A DNA stretch of 64,000 nucleotides from Thysanoteuthis rhombus (taxonomy: Eukaryota; Mollusca; Cephalopoda; Oegopsida; Thysanoteuthidae): the NCBI GenBank assembly GCA_963457665.1, contig OY735227.1:50922844-50986843 (forward strand). The letters are read 5' to 3'. The notes under the pieces are model-generated. The model was not told where the DNA came from, searched no databases, and was given only the letters and a program-made list of their open reading frames with translations. Both the position numbers and the translations under genes were made by a program. Positions 13,101 through 28,100 of the stretch are shown here, piece after piece (position 1 is the stretch's first letter; every line of letters starts with the position of its first letter).

Positions 13101-16100
13101 GAAACTGTCCAAAATCCTTGATTAGGAAGTTAAAAAACTTGATAATAAAGTAAAATATTGTTTCTCTTTCAAACTTTTTAGAAAAAGTAATTTTATCTCC
13201 TAACCGACATGATAGAGCTATTTTCAGTTGAAAGAAAAAAAAAAAAAGTCTTAAAATGATTCTCTTTTATAAAGATTTCTTAAAAATTAAATTTTTTTTT
13301 TCTTAATTATCTGTTTATTTTTTAAAATTTTTGTTTTGTTCTTTCATCATGTGTATCACAATGAAAATTTGTTAATCATAACATGATGACATCAAATAAT
13401 CAAATACAATCATTGAAAAAAAAATACTTCACCCAAGGTTGTTTTTTTGTTTTTGGTTTTCAATTGAAAGCTTTGGCTATTGTTACCTTTTGAAATGGTA
13501 TAGTGTGGCCCAGAGGCAGAAGCAAATGGTATAGTGTGGCCCAGAGGCAGAAGCAAATGGTATAGTGTGGCCCAGAGCCAGAAGCAAATGGTATAGTGTG
13601 GCCCAGAGCCAGAAGCTGATGGCAAATTTGACATCAAAGAAGCAATATATTCCTTAGAATGCAATTTTTAGCATTAGGTTTGGGAGGTTGGTTTTTGGTA
13701 AGGGGGTAGAGTTAATAGATGGATTGGGGTCAGTAGATAGGTTTAGGATAAGAGGTTAGATTTGGGGTTAGGGTTAATGTTTCAATTCCCCAAATCATTT
13801 TTTCCAGTTCAGGTAAAAAAACCTATCGTTAGTTGCAATAGGACAATAGATGTGGTTACAGTAAGTCTTCCATCTTTGGGTATAGCATTTCTTTTTTCTG
13901 GTAAATGAACACATCCTTGTGTCATTTTGAATTTAACACGAACCATAAGTTCAATGATGCATCCACCATATGTAGTAGTAGTAGGAGGAGGAGGAGGAGG
14001 AAGGGGAAGATTGATTACAATACTTGTAAAATATTGCCATATGGAAGTATTTTGCAGTATTATTAACAATAAAAATTGTAAATGGCCATTTTTGGCTTTT
14101 TTAATACAAATAACACTAATATGACATTATTAGCAACTGGTGAAAAAAATTGTTTGGAATAGTGTGCTTATGTGATGTCACTCCTTTTAATGACATCACA
14201 TCTTTTGATGACTTCATACCTCTTCCTTCCTTCCTATTTCTCTTGTTTAGAATACCTGGAACCAACTGACAGACAAAACAACCAACCAAAAGGTGTCTAA
14301 CAGAGATGTGGGGACACATTTTGAAATGGGAACGGTCCCAATAGCCAAGGTTTTTTTGTGAGTATGGAAAAAATCAAAGACTCCAATTCTTTTTACTTTT
14401 TTACTATTTGAATGAGTCATTTTCATCATCATCATCGTCATCATCACCCCCCCCCCCATCATCATCATCATCATGTTTTTTTCAATTGAAATTTGGATTT
14501 AATTCAAGTATAATTACACTTTCAAATGTCATTTTATCTAAAGGGTGATTGATTGGGATCAATGTTATACAAAAATAAATTTTTGAAATTGGGGAATAAT
14601 TTTTGAATTTGATTTCTATTGTTGGGATAGTAATAAAAATAATTTACAAATAGAAAAACCTTGAAAAGAAGATATGCTTTGTCAATGCAATCTTGTTTGA
14701 TAGCTTCATTGACTAGTTTTAATTATTGTCCCAATTCTTAAAACATTTATTTTTTTAAAATTCCATTCAGATTATTATAGATTCATTCATTCATTCATTT
14801 CTGGTTGCTCACAGCCAGGCTCAACAGAAGGTTTTAGGAGTGGGCTGATTGCTTTTGCTTTTATTCTATTGAGCATATTGTTATGAAAGGGATGTAACTC
14901 TCCTATCCTCCTTTGAGTAGTGTGCCCTTTAATTCGTAGCAATACTTTAAACAGGATTTGGATATTTTTTTTCTCCTTTCCTTATTTTGATTTCCATACG
15001 TAGTCTCTAAGGAAGCTACAAGAAGTTGAACACCACACTTATTTGATATACACTCAGCCAACATGTTGTTGATGAATGTTGCTTTCCTGAATTTTCTTTG
15101 TACCCAATGGCACTCCAAGGTCTAAAATCCAGATTTCTCAGGAGGATAGTGCTAGCCCTCCTCTTTCCAGATATGGTCAGCCATCCCAGATTTTTCTACC
15201 TCACCTTTGATTAGAAGTTTTGTATGTCCCTCGAGTTTGACCTTGAGAATCCAGCTTTATTTCCCTTTTATAATTCTTCCCACATTTATAGGGAATAATT
15301 CCCCATTTCCTCATTACATTGTTACAACAACGTCATGTGATCAACATTCTTTGGCAGCATATTGCATTAGTAGTGATCAACTGACAAATTAGATAATAGG
15401 GTGATCAATGAATAAGTTACAACTCTCACTTGTTGGGCAGTGATCACTAAACAATTCTGAATTTAGAAAAAAAACAAGGGTGAATGCTTAGGCACAAACA
15501 AAGGGACTAATTTAGCATAAACTTACATTTCAAAATGACCCTCCAACTATATTCCTTGGTGGGTGTTGGTAGAAAGACAAAAAATTTACTCTAGATAAAA
15601 GTAGGGGTAAATATTTAAATTTTCAGTCCTTTAGCTCTATTGATGTGGCCTGTATGCATGATATAAACATACATAAATAGCTAACCAGACCAACTTGACA
15701 ACCAAAGATAGTTTTGGTGAAAGTGTCGATTGATGGTTTCAAACACATACCATTGTCTGCCAGAATAGAAATTGAAAATGTCTGGTTGACTCTTGATGCA
15801 TTGTTACTGTTGTCAAATGAATCCCCTGCTTCTATTCCTACATGAGTCATTGGCCAGAAAAATTCATTTTCATTCTATGGAATACAATCACAATGACCTA
15901 TTCCACTTGATGAAATATCTTATTGAAATACAACCAACAAAGGATTATTTTACTGACATTTATAGAACATTTATAATGAATAAATTTTTTTTTCAGTGAA
16001 TATACTATTTGTTTTTATTTGTAATATTTCCATATCATTAGTCTATGCCATTTTCCCAATTGAATGAAACCTTATAAATTTCTTGTTCTGAATTTTTTGT

Positions 16101-19100
16101 CATCTCCGACCAACAAAGACTATTATCAAATTGAGCTCCAATGGCATAAAGACCAAGATAACCATCCAGCATAGAATACAAATTGTGTACAAAGAGATTG
16201 ATTGTGTTGTAATGACCAATAAATGATAACTTGAAGTAATGGCAGTCAAATTATTGAAATTGATGATTGTAATGAATCTAATGTCACAAGGTAGGAACAA
16301 TCTGAGAGATTTATTTGATTACACAGTTATGAATTCGGGTTACTAGGAGCAGAACAAAAGTAGATGTAATGGTGCTAAACACACACATTGCAGTTTTCCA
16401 CATAAACCCATACAATCTTGGAGTCAGTGATTTTCTGACTCTTACCTTGATAATTGTAAAATTTTTTGGAAAAGTGCTTTTCACTTGGTCATATTCGGCA
16501 CCTGATTTCAATTCAACTTTCAGGTAATGTTTGTCATCCATTGGTTCCCAATGTTGAGGTATCAAATCTGCAATAATTGAAAGAAAAAAATATTGGTAAA
16601 AGAAATATTCAAGTTTTCAGTCTGAAGAAATGAAATATTTATTGTAGGGTTTTGATATCTGATGCTTACAAGAGAATAAGGGTAAATTGATCAGGCCTTT
16701 TCACTTCGGGCAAGGAAGTTTGAAAGGTGGAACCCTTGAGACAAAATAGGATAATAATGCAGGACAATTGTTCTATGTAACCAAACTAAATGTACCACCC
16801 ATATAAAACGATGGTATTAGTCTTTGCTGTTAAACAGGGTTGCTGCTAAGATACATTCTGAATATAACTTTCAACTCCCTGAAATATATCCATTTGCTTG
16901 GCTCCTGGAAAAATGGTAGCAGACACAATCTTCCCCTACATTATAGTTATACGTTTATACAACATAATATCACCAAAAGTTCATATCTGTCTACATGATA
17001 TCTCTAAAAGTTCTCAATGAATTTCAATGAAATTTTATAGAAGAGTGGACAATGGGCTATGAAAGGAAGGGTTGAATTTTGGAGCAGATCCATACTACTT
17101 TATGTCTGGCCACACGATATCTCCAAAAGTCCTCAATGAATATTAATGAAGTTACATGGATAAGTAGGCAATGGGCTATGGTGTTTATACACACAATATC
17201 TCCATGATAAACGATATTTTGTGTATGGGTGAATCATGGGTTGAGGTGATAATGATTAAACTTTTGATTGAAAAAATTAGTTGTTTTATATCCCTCTTTT
17301 GATTTGCTTCTTTTTAATAAAAAAGTTCGATTTCACAAACTTTTGATTGTTAAAAAATAGTTGTTTTGTATCCTTGTTTTGATTAAATGAACTTAGATGA
17401 AACTAAAATTATGTATTTACTTATTTTATGGAAAAAAAAGTTAAAATTCAACCTATTAGGCAATTTCATCGAGTCGATGTAACAGATGGATTAAAATAGT
17501 TCCTACCTATTTTGGTGTTGTCTTTTCTCAAAATCTTGATACGTCTCGTCTTGTCATTCTCAAAATATTCAAACATTTCATCTGGATCTGACCAATCAAA
17601 TACTATTGTTTTAGAATCAGACGGTAACCTCAGGTTCTTCTGTTTTCCATATGCCTCTTCTAGCTTATGGTTGATATCATTGGGATATGGCTTAAGTATT
17701 GGTGTACCACCAGTGTTTGTTATATAGCTCCACTGAACCAATTTCTGGGTCAGTTCTGCAGCCTTTATTTCATGTAGGCTTTTCGTGAAGGATATCAAAC
17801 ATGCTTGGATGGTTTCAGTTACTGCTATAACATCTTCCTTATATCCACTCACTGTGATCTTTGGAGGTTTAAATTCTATTTTCACTTCATATTCTGCTTG
17901 CAAGCGATTGATTTGCAGCTTCTGGGTAGGAAAAAAAAAACAAAAAACAACCGTCAAAAAAAAATCAACCACTTTGACTGCATCATTTAGAAAAATTAGA
18001 TATAGTCAGGGAAGAGAAATTTTCCAGTTTGGTAGAAAGTATAATCAGGAAAAATCAATAGTAAAATACCAATGTTGGCCTACAAACCAGAGGAAAAAAG
18101 ATGAAAAATATTTGGAGAGAAATAAAAAAGCTTTTTAAAAGAGCAATGGTACATTTTCAGGGATACAAGCATTAGTTTTCATTCATCTTCAAGTAATTCA
18201 TTCACTTTTTATAAAAGCATTATCATTATTATTATACTACGGTTGTCAAAAGCAATCTCTGGCCAAGGAAAATTGATACTTTAGCCCGTTATTCGAACAT
18301 GGAATTAAGTATTTTGTACGTATGTTGCATAATTGGACATGGAGTTTCTAACTGATGCAAGTGATCAATGTTTCAAATGTCATCTGTGTCATGATGCAAT
18401 GAAACTTGCTGAGTTGAGTAGACAGCATTTTTGGCCAGGTTGTCATACAAAACGTGCACTCATTATAACAAGTTTATGATTGCTACAAGAGAATGAATCA
18501 CTATTTGGCAAATGCTAGCCAAACTATTGGACATTATTTTGTATGTAGTGGTGAAAATGAGAAATGAGCTGTCCACTGCAACAAAGGAAAAGAATTTCAA
18601 GGAGGAGTATCTCAAAATGGTTTTATCTGATTGAAGAAAAATCAACTTCAATCATTATTCTGAATATGAAAGCCAATATGAACGGGGAATGATATACCAA
18701 AGACTTACTTGTTCATACTGCAACTTTATAATGATATCATCTTTGATATCTTTGCAAAGAAAATAATCGGAAGTATAATCAGAGTTAATTTTCTTCTTAG
18801 CTTCTTCAATGGTGTCCAAACTATTTGCATAGAAAAACAAGCAGGCATCAGATAGATTTTTCTCTCGTGGTTTAAGCACTTCTTTTTTGGCTGAAAAAAA
18901 AAAAAAAAGAAAGAAAGATTTAATTGATTCATCTGGGTAGTCTAATCAAGGCAAACTGCACAGTGAAAAGTTTTGTCAAACAAATATTTTATTTCCAATC
19001 CATCAGGTGATCCAAAGAGTGTGTGCTTTCCAATTTAATCTGATATCTGTACCACGCATAAGTAAATCACCAATGTATACCAGAATTAATTATCTAAATG

Positions 19101-22100
19101 AATATCCAAACAAATAGTTTTTATCTGAAATTTTCTAAAAAAAATACCAGCAGAAGGAACACTAAGACAAGTAAAGAAAAAAAAAAATCTGTAGCCAACT
19201 TGGCTGGTTTCAACTGGGAACAAGTCAATCAAAGATATACTAAATAAAGAATGGTTGGTAAGCATTGACGATGAAATGAGGACTTGTGTTGAATGTAATC
19301 CATTTCAATATCAGATGCTTGCATTAAGATTCAATGCACATGTTACGCTGAATCGGTGAAATTGCCTAATTGACGGAAAATTTATTTTCACTTCAATTGT
19401 ATGAGTTTTTGATGGTAAAAAACAGTTGTTTTATATTTTATATCCTTGAAAAAAAGTCAAGAGTATGTATGTATTTATTTTTGTTAAAACTTGGGCACAT
19501 TGCATAGTTCTTAGTTCAAGAGCCGATCTGTTGGTTGGGTGCCATGTTTCAGCTACATAGGTGACTATGTAGACCCTTCTTTCCAAAACTAATGGGATCT
19601 ATTTGTCCCTGAATGTTGAACTTGATCTACCAAAAGCTTGTCAACCTCATGTGGTTCAAATCCCAATGTGCTTGTCACTTATCTCTCGATAAAGGATTGA
19701 ACAGTTTTTACACATCAGGAGTTACTACAACCTCGAACAATAATCACAGAATAGAATATACTGCACAACATCAGAGAAAAAGGTTGATCCTGAAGTATTT
19801 CAAGGAATTGTTTTTCTTCAAGGCAATTCATGATTACATATAAACGCTTGTGTAATGTGAAATAAGTTGCTTAAGAATGATTGCCTTGACCGTCACAATC
19901 CCTGAATCTGTAACCTTCTGGTTATCATCTCTCCTTGGCTCTAGATGAACATAAGTAAAAAAAGAAAGCACTCAGAGAGCGCATACCTCTGCCAATACCA
20001 TTTTTGGGGGGAGTAATTATGCATCGATCTGTCCAGAAATTCAATTGGTTCTTCCATAGCCTATTGCTTACCTTTTCACAAAATGTCATTGGAATTCATT
20101 GAGAACTTTTGGAGATATCGGGTGGAGAGTCATGAACATATACATAAATATCTGACAAAAAGAAACTTTACCACCCTTCTTTCACCCCATTGCCAACCTT
20201 TCCAAAAATTGGTCATTGAAATCCTATCAATACTTTTGGGGATATCATGTGGACAGACATGAAATGTTGGGTATATAATGTGGCTTGGATAAATGATTGA
20301 GAAGTGATGGAGACAGTGGTACATGGATTTATTCCAATATTTAATCAGTTCTTCCACAGAACATCTTTCAATGAAATTTCATTGAAATTCATTGACAACT
20401 TTCGGTGATATCTTGTGGACAGGAAAACAATTCGGCAATATTATGTGGTTTTGACATATAAATGCAACGTTTAATCATGCAAGGAAGTGCTGAAGAATTT
20501 GGTCAGTTGTTTTGTAGTCTATTATCTACCTTTCAACTAAATCAGAAGCCCTAGCAGTTCACTGGGTACTTTTTGAAATATCATGTGGACAGACATGAAA
20601 TTATAGGGATAGCATATTGTTTGGACACATAACTACAGTTCATGGGATGTTTTGGGCATGCATCTGCAGAAAATTCAATCAGTTCTCCCATACCTAATTG
20701 TCGACCCTCAATAGAATCTCATAGAAACTTTTTTAGATATTATCATACGGCAGTCATGATGGTATACAAAATATAAATGTATAAATGTAATTGAAAAAAT
20801 AAACAAACAAGAAAAATATCTTTCAATCAGAAAGAAAGAGATCCAACCTAAAATTTCACCACATCTTTCTTCCCTCATTGTCCATCCTCCCAGAAATTTG
20901 CATTGGAATTTAATTGAGTACTTTCAGAGATATTGTGTGGACAGACAACAGACATGAACAAATATATAAAAACTTCATTATGATGAAACATTTGGTCAGG
21001 AACTGCATATTTTTTTTCTTGAAAATCAGAAGAGTTCTAGTCAAAAGGCTTTTCTGAACATGGTAGGAATTATTTACCTGATAAGTATTTTTCTTCCTGT
21101 ATTGTTCTTTAAGAGTACATAATGAATTCAAATAGCCTTAACCGTTGTTGAGATCTGACTATTAAATGTATGGAAAATGAAAACCTGATGTATGTTTCTA
21201 TGAAATGAGGAGTGTTTCTCATTGAATTAAACAGAGATACTGCATGCAGAACCCTGAAGTCATGACAGATTTTAGGTCTTGCAATCTTAACCTTCATAAC
21301 ATAGGCTTCAAATCAAAGTCAAGAGTAAAATGTTTGATTTGTATCATACCTTTGAGAGGATCGCCGGTCAAACCACTATTTGAAGATGTGAATGATTGGT
21401 TACTCCTTTCTGAGCTGTTAAATTCTTGAAATAATTTAACAAACATTTCCTTATCAAAAACAATGAGGGTCACAGTTTTCAAATTTTGTGGCGAAGATTT
21501 AGCAAAGTTCTTGAGAGCAATCAAGAATTCTTTTGTAAAATAATGGAGAGAGCAACCCAAACCTGGAAAAAACAAAGCAAACATTATTAATAAAGCAAGT
21601 AAGAATGCAATGTACATTATTGAAGATTACAAAAAAAAAAGGTATTTTATCATATTCAGTCATGATTTCAGATGATAGGGAAAGAATTAACATCATATTC
21701 AGTCAGGATTTTAGATGTTAAAGAAAGGTATTTTTTTGTCATATTCAGTCAAGATTTCTGATGATAGAAAAAGGTATTCTCTATTACACTTGGTCAGGAT
21801 TTCAGCTGAAAGAGAATGGTATTTTTCCTCATATTTGGTCAGGATTTCAGATGATAAAAATTTATCTATTCAATCAGGACTTAAGAAAGGTATTTTTTAT
21901 CATATTTGGCTAGGATTTCAGTTGATAAAGAAAGATATTTTTAATTATATTTGGTTAATATTTCAGATGATGTAGAGAAGTATTTTTATCATACTTGGTC
22001 AGGACATCAGGTGATAAAGAAAAGTATTTTTTATCATACTTGGTCAGGACATCAGGTGATAAAGAGAAGTATTTTTCATCATATTCATTCGAAATTTAAG

Positions 22101-25100
22101 ATGATAAAGAAATGTATTCGTTATATTTGGTCAGGATTTCAGATGACAAAGATATGTATTTTGGATGATAAAGAAATGTATTATTATCATATCTGATTGA
22201 GAGTTCAGAGAATGAAGAAAAGTGTTTTTTATCATAATAAGTCAGGATTTCAGATGATGAACAGAAATATTTTCTATCATATTCATTTGGGATTTCAGAT
22301 TTTAAAGATATCTACGCATTATAAAATCCAGTCAGGATTTCAGATAATAATGAAAAGCATTTTTTATCAGATTATAAAGAAATGTATCATATTCAGTCAA
22401 GATTTCTAATGATGAATAAAGGTATTTTTCATCATATTAGGTCAGGATTGTAGATTATAAAGAAGGGTATTTGTTATCATATTCAGTCAAGATTTCTAAT
22501 GATGAATAAAGGTATTTTTCATCATATTAGATCAGGATTGCAGATTATAAAGAAGGGTATTTGTTATCATATTCAGTCAAGATTTCTAATGATGAATAAA
22601 GGTATTTTTCATCATATTAGATCAGGATTGCAGATTTTAAAGAAGGGTATTTGTTATCATATTCAGTCAAGATTTCTAATGATGAATAAAGGTATTTTTC
22701 ATCATATTAGATCAGGATTGTAGATTATAAAGAAGGGTATTTGTTATCATATTCAGTCAAGATTTCTAATGATGAATAAAGGTATTTTTCATCATATTAG
22801 ATCAGGATTGCAGATTATAAAGAAGGGTATTTGTTATCATATTCAGTCAAGATTTCTAATGATGAATAAAGGTATTTTTCATCATATTAGATCAGGATTG
22901 CAGATTTTAAAGAAGGGTATTTGTTATCATATTCAGTCAAGATTTCTAATGATGAATAAAGGTATTTTTCATCATATTAGATCAGGATTGTAGATTATAA
23001 AGAAGGGTATTTGTTATCATATTCAGTCAAGATTTCTAATGATGAATAAAGGTATTTTTCATCATATTAGATCAGGATTGCAGATTATAAAGAAGGGTAT
23101 TTGTTATCATATTCAGTCAAGATTTCTAATGATGAATAAAGGTATTTTTCATCATATTAGATCAGGATTGCAGATTATAAAGAAGGGTATTTGTTATCAT
23201 ATTCAGTCAAGATTTCTAATGATGAATAAAGGTATTTTTCATCATATTAGATCAGGATTGCAGATTATAAAGAAGGGTATTTGTTATCATATTCAGTCAA
23301 GATTTAAGATACTGAGGAAAAATATTTCATTATATTCAGTCAGGATTTCAAAAGATAAAGATAGGTATTTTTATCATATTCAGTCATAATTTTAAATGAT
23401 AAAGGAAAGAATTACCATCACATTTAGTCAGGATGATAGAGAAAACACTTTTTTTATTTTATTCAGTCAAGATGTCAGATGATAAAGAAATGTATGTTTT
23501 ATCTTATCAAGTCATGATTCAAGATGATGAAAAAAAGTAATTTTATCTTATTCGGTCAGGATTTCAGTTGAAAAAGAAAGGTATTTTTATCATAAATGGT
23601 TAGGAGGTCAGGTGATAAAGAAAAGTGTTTTTATCCTATTCAGTCAGGATGTCAGATGATAGTGAAAAACTTCTTTCATCATACTCTGGTAGGATTTTAG
23701 GTATCAAAGAACAGTATTTTTTATCATATCCAGTCCGAGTTTCAGATGATAAAAAAATGTATTCGTTATGATATTCAGTCAGGATTTCAGATGATGAATA
23801 AAGGTATTTTTATCACATTCAGTCAGGATTTCAGATGATAAAGAAATGCCTGAAGCATGTGGAAGTTCATTGATGTCAATGAGTGGTCAACGATGCAAAA
23901 TTTCAAGGTGCAGCTAGTATAGCTTTTATAGATATCAGATGGCTTGACCACATGGGCGATCGAATTAGGGTGTGTGGTGCATTTTGTGAGGGATAGTAAT
24001 TAAAGTGGGAAACAACCTTCTTCTTATCTTAAAAGGATGAATAATTATTTCATTTACAACATGTAATACATTCTTTTCACAATTTGTTGTAATATTTCAG
24101 TAATACTTTGGATGGTAAAAGGTTACAGCAGTGCAAAGTCAAGTAAAATACTTCTTTACATTTTTGATATGACACAGAAAGCTGGAAGTTCAGGTTATCT
24201 GTTCCTTTTGGACCATTATGATCCAAAGGACTCGGGTAAGAATGAGTAAGAAAGAGCAACAGCGTGATAAGATGGAAGATCTTATTTTATATGCTTGGAA
24301 AGTAATGTGCATTATTTTTAGGGGCTAGAAGAAGTGATGTGACCAGAACTATTTTTAGAGGCTAAAATAGTAATTTTCACGAAGGGGCCACCATCCATTA
24401 ATATAGATTAATTATAACAGGCCCACGGGGTGAGTGTTTGAATATGATCAGATGTTTTGAAGGCAGTCTTTAGCATTCAGAGCAAAAAATCATTTTTATT
24501 TATTCTTGTATTTCTTGATTTCTTTACCAGAAAAAAGAGACCCTATCTTTCCTTACAGATATTACACCTGAAGAAGGCCATAGAATGGATGGGCCTGAAT
24601 GTTGCAAGAACAACAAATTGACTTGATGAATGACTAGACAAATGAAATTGTATAATCCGTGAGATTTTGATTTCCATTGTATATAATGGAAAGAAGCTGG
24701 ATTGTGAATGAGATGGAAATATTGCCACCTCAGCCTAAAAATGAATCATTGTAGCCTATAGTTGCTTTATTTTTGTCACAATAACCCCACTCTGTAAGAT
24801 CATCTCTCTCCGTCACCCTTGACTTTATTAACAAACCTACTCCAACTCTTTGGACAGTGATACAAGATTACATAGAGCAATACATAACTTGGCAAGATTA
24901 AAGGTGCCAACCGACTGAAGTTGCCAGTTTCATTAGGGAATAAGTGTCACAGAACCGGTAGGTTTTACTTCCCAGATTCAGGTTGAACCTCACTAACCCA
25001 CAAGTTTGGTGCTGAGGTAGTGGATTTCTCAAACTGGTGTAACTCAGGGTAAGAAATGGCAATATGATACATATATCTTACTGATACTGATACAACTTAC

Positions 25101-28100
25101 ATAGGTATAAACATAGCTCAGGGTTACTGGACTTCTTATGACAAAATGCTAGTCTTATAGCACAAGTTCACCGTATAGTGAGACAAAAATAAATTAATTA
25201 CTAGAAAAAGTTAAAAAAATAAGCTAATTGATATCTGTAAAACATTATATAACAATTTTTATATAAGTTCCAAATATTGTATTAAAATCATGCTATTGGT
25301 ACATATATATTTTGGGATATATTTTTAAAACCTGATTGTTTTTTTGCCCAAGATTTTTCTGAGGCAAATTATTACGATCTTCCTTTATATACAGATGAAC
25401 AACTTTACACACTATCATTTTTCAAAAATATCTCAGCTTGGCTTTGAACAAGGAAACATTTGTCATAATTAAGAAGTTACTTTTTTTTTAAATAAATTAA
25501 AACTTCAGGTTTTTAATAACCCACAACATAGTGAATGTATTTTCATTCACTATGTTTCAAGTATAGTTTCATTTATAATTTTCTAATTAAGATTTATCTT
25601 AACACTATCAACACTAGATAATTCTTTAGACAAATGACTAGAAAATCTAGATAATTTTAGATATAATTTGAGGCAAATAAACTGGGGAAAAAACACACTA
25701 CCAGTTGAACTCTGATGCTACAAAATATTTGTAATAAAATGGAAAAAAGGGGCTAAAAATAGTTTTAAACATTTACACATGCCAAAATATTGCACTGGTG
25801 CCTTTTCATGCTGTCAAAACAAGAAATGTGGAAGATTTAGTGCATAAAATGCCAACTTGTTGACACAGCCATGGGTTCCCCCTTAGTCTTGGTAGTCAAA
25901 AATCTTACCCAACCCTCAACCAATCTAGTTGAGAGGAGGATGTTGAAGTGATCTACTTCATTTACGTTCAACTTCATACTAAGTTTAATGCAGTACAACA
26001 AAAAAACGAATTGGGAAGAATGCTGGAAGGAAGATTATGTTTGAGGTGGCATGAGAGATGCACAGATACCTCCACTGCAGGGGTGGGGAAGATGGAGCTC
26101 TCGAGGGACAATATATCTAAAAACCCCATCAAAATTTGATAAAATAATGTCATCATCATCATTCTTTCATCATTTGTCCTAGGATGCAGAACTTCCCAAT
26201 GATATGCTATCTCTTTCTATCATGGATGTTGCAGAGCCAATAGCTTCTGAACTTCTCTTGTTCCTCTCTACATTTTGCTTTCACATGTGATCCATGGGGA
26301 TCCATGTCGTGAGTCGTAATGTCCATCAGTTATCTGCCATTTTTGCAACATCGCCAGCCAATTGCCATTTGAGTTTTCTGACGGATTCTACTGTTTTTCC
26401 CCTAATATATTGTGTTATTTTGTGATCTCTCCAGCTTATGTTGAGCATGATTCTTCCATGTGCATGTTGCATGGTTTTCAGATTGAGGGTCAATATTTCA
26501 GCTCTGTAGAAGACTATCAGGAGGATGAATTGGTTGTATACACTTTTTGGGGGGAATAATGGGATTTTCTTAGTCTTGAAGGTGGAGCTTGCTCTGCTAA
26601 ATTCTTGCCATCCTAGAGTGATTCTTTGCTTGATTTCTTCCTCTTTTGAGGATTTCATGGAGATCCATTGTCCTAGGTAGATGTAGTGGTCTACTTTCTC
26701 CAGGCTTGCGTTATCGATTTTGATCTCAGTGCATTTATTTCCGATGTGATTATTGTGAATGACCTTTGTTTTGCTGAAGTTCATGTGAAGGCTGACTTTA
26801 TTGCTTTCTTCATTCAGTTCATCAAGCAATAGTTGGAGGTTGTGAGGGTTCTTCACGAAAAGGATGATGTCATCTGCAAATCTTAGGTTGATTATATATT
26901 CACTGTTCATTTTGATTCCTTCATTTTCCCAGTCTAGGTTTCTGAAAATCATCTCAAGGCTGACTGTAATGAGTTTGAGTGAGCTGCTATCACCAAGCTG
27001 TATCCTCTTTTAGAGCTGAAAAGGTTCTGAGTCTTTCTGTTGCCTGATAAAGAAACTGCTATGAAAAATGATGTAAAAAAATCTAAAACATAATGTAAAA
27101 AATTAAAAAAAATTAATCTACAGGGGGCGGGGGTACAGTTAGACTTAGCACCATCACTGACCATGTTACATCATGTTTTCAAATGGGGAGGGCCTGCTAG
27201 CCTAGATGGAAAACTTGGTGCCCTCAACCCCGATGAAAAAAATGAAAACCACCAAGTATGTCTCCCCAAGCGTTTATGAAACCTTGTGCAGACAATCAAA
27301 CTTAGGTTTAGTGGATGATCACAATGACTGTGCCAATCAGGAAAGAAAAACTTACCTCCAGTTCCAAGAGGTGGCAAAGCCAGAGAAGCTATCTGATTTT
27401 TTTCAGCGGCCTCAAAACAAAGTTCAAATACAGAACGTGCTTTATTCTTTATTCCCTCAATGTTTACATGAACAATATAAGTAGCAGGTAATGAATGAGC
27501 ATTCGTAACAGCGTAGTTAGCAGAAGTCATTTCATCAACTGAAAAAAAAATTTAAAACCATTTATGGACTAATGAACACTCAGATAGCATATATATCTGC
27601 AAACACAAACATAACTATGAACTGAATGAAAATCAGTTTATATATGTGGGGCTTCCCCTATGGTGATGGCCTCAGAAGCTATACTAAACCAGCCGTGGTT
27701 CTGGGTTAGTAAAAGAAGGCAACAAGACGGAATTTCGTTTAAATGTTTTATATAGAATATTGATTATCAATATCTCTGGAGACGGGAATTGCCTATTCGC
27801 AGTTGAAAAGAGAGGAGGCCGATTTTCATCTAAGTCAAACTGACGACTGGTCTTTCATGTCACGAACGGTAGTCTACTGAATGGTAGCAGCGGTTGACGG
27901 TTACTAAGGGCGGCGTCTAACACGAGAGAGACTGGCAGCGATTCTCTTCTCCAAACCCAAATTTTACTCTGCTGCTGTTACGAAAATCCCTCCTATTTAA
28001 GCCCTTGGTATCAACACTGTATTTCTTTGTAATTGACTTCCTTTCTTTCCTTTTCCTGTTATCTCGACCCCTCCGGAAAACCCCAAACATTGCGACGCAG

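Noticed and set aside
13670..13790. Interstitial telomere (GGGTTAGGGTTA near 13760)
   Set aside because: Only two adjacent TTAGGG-like units in generally G-rich sequence; no real array.
22499..23389. 74-116-codon frames with HHIRSGLQ repeats
   Set aside because: They are spaced exactly by the 270-base repeat period and reflect the minisatellite, not genes.
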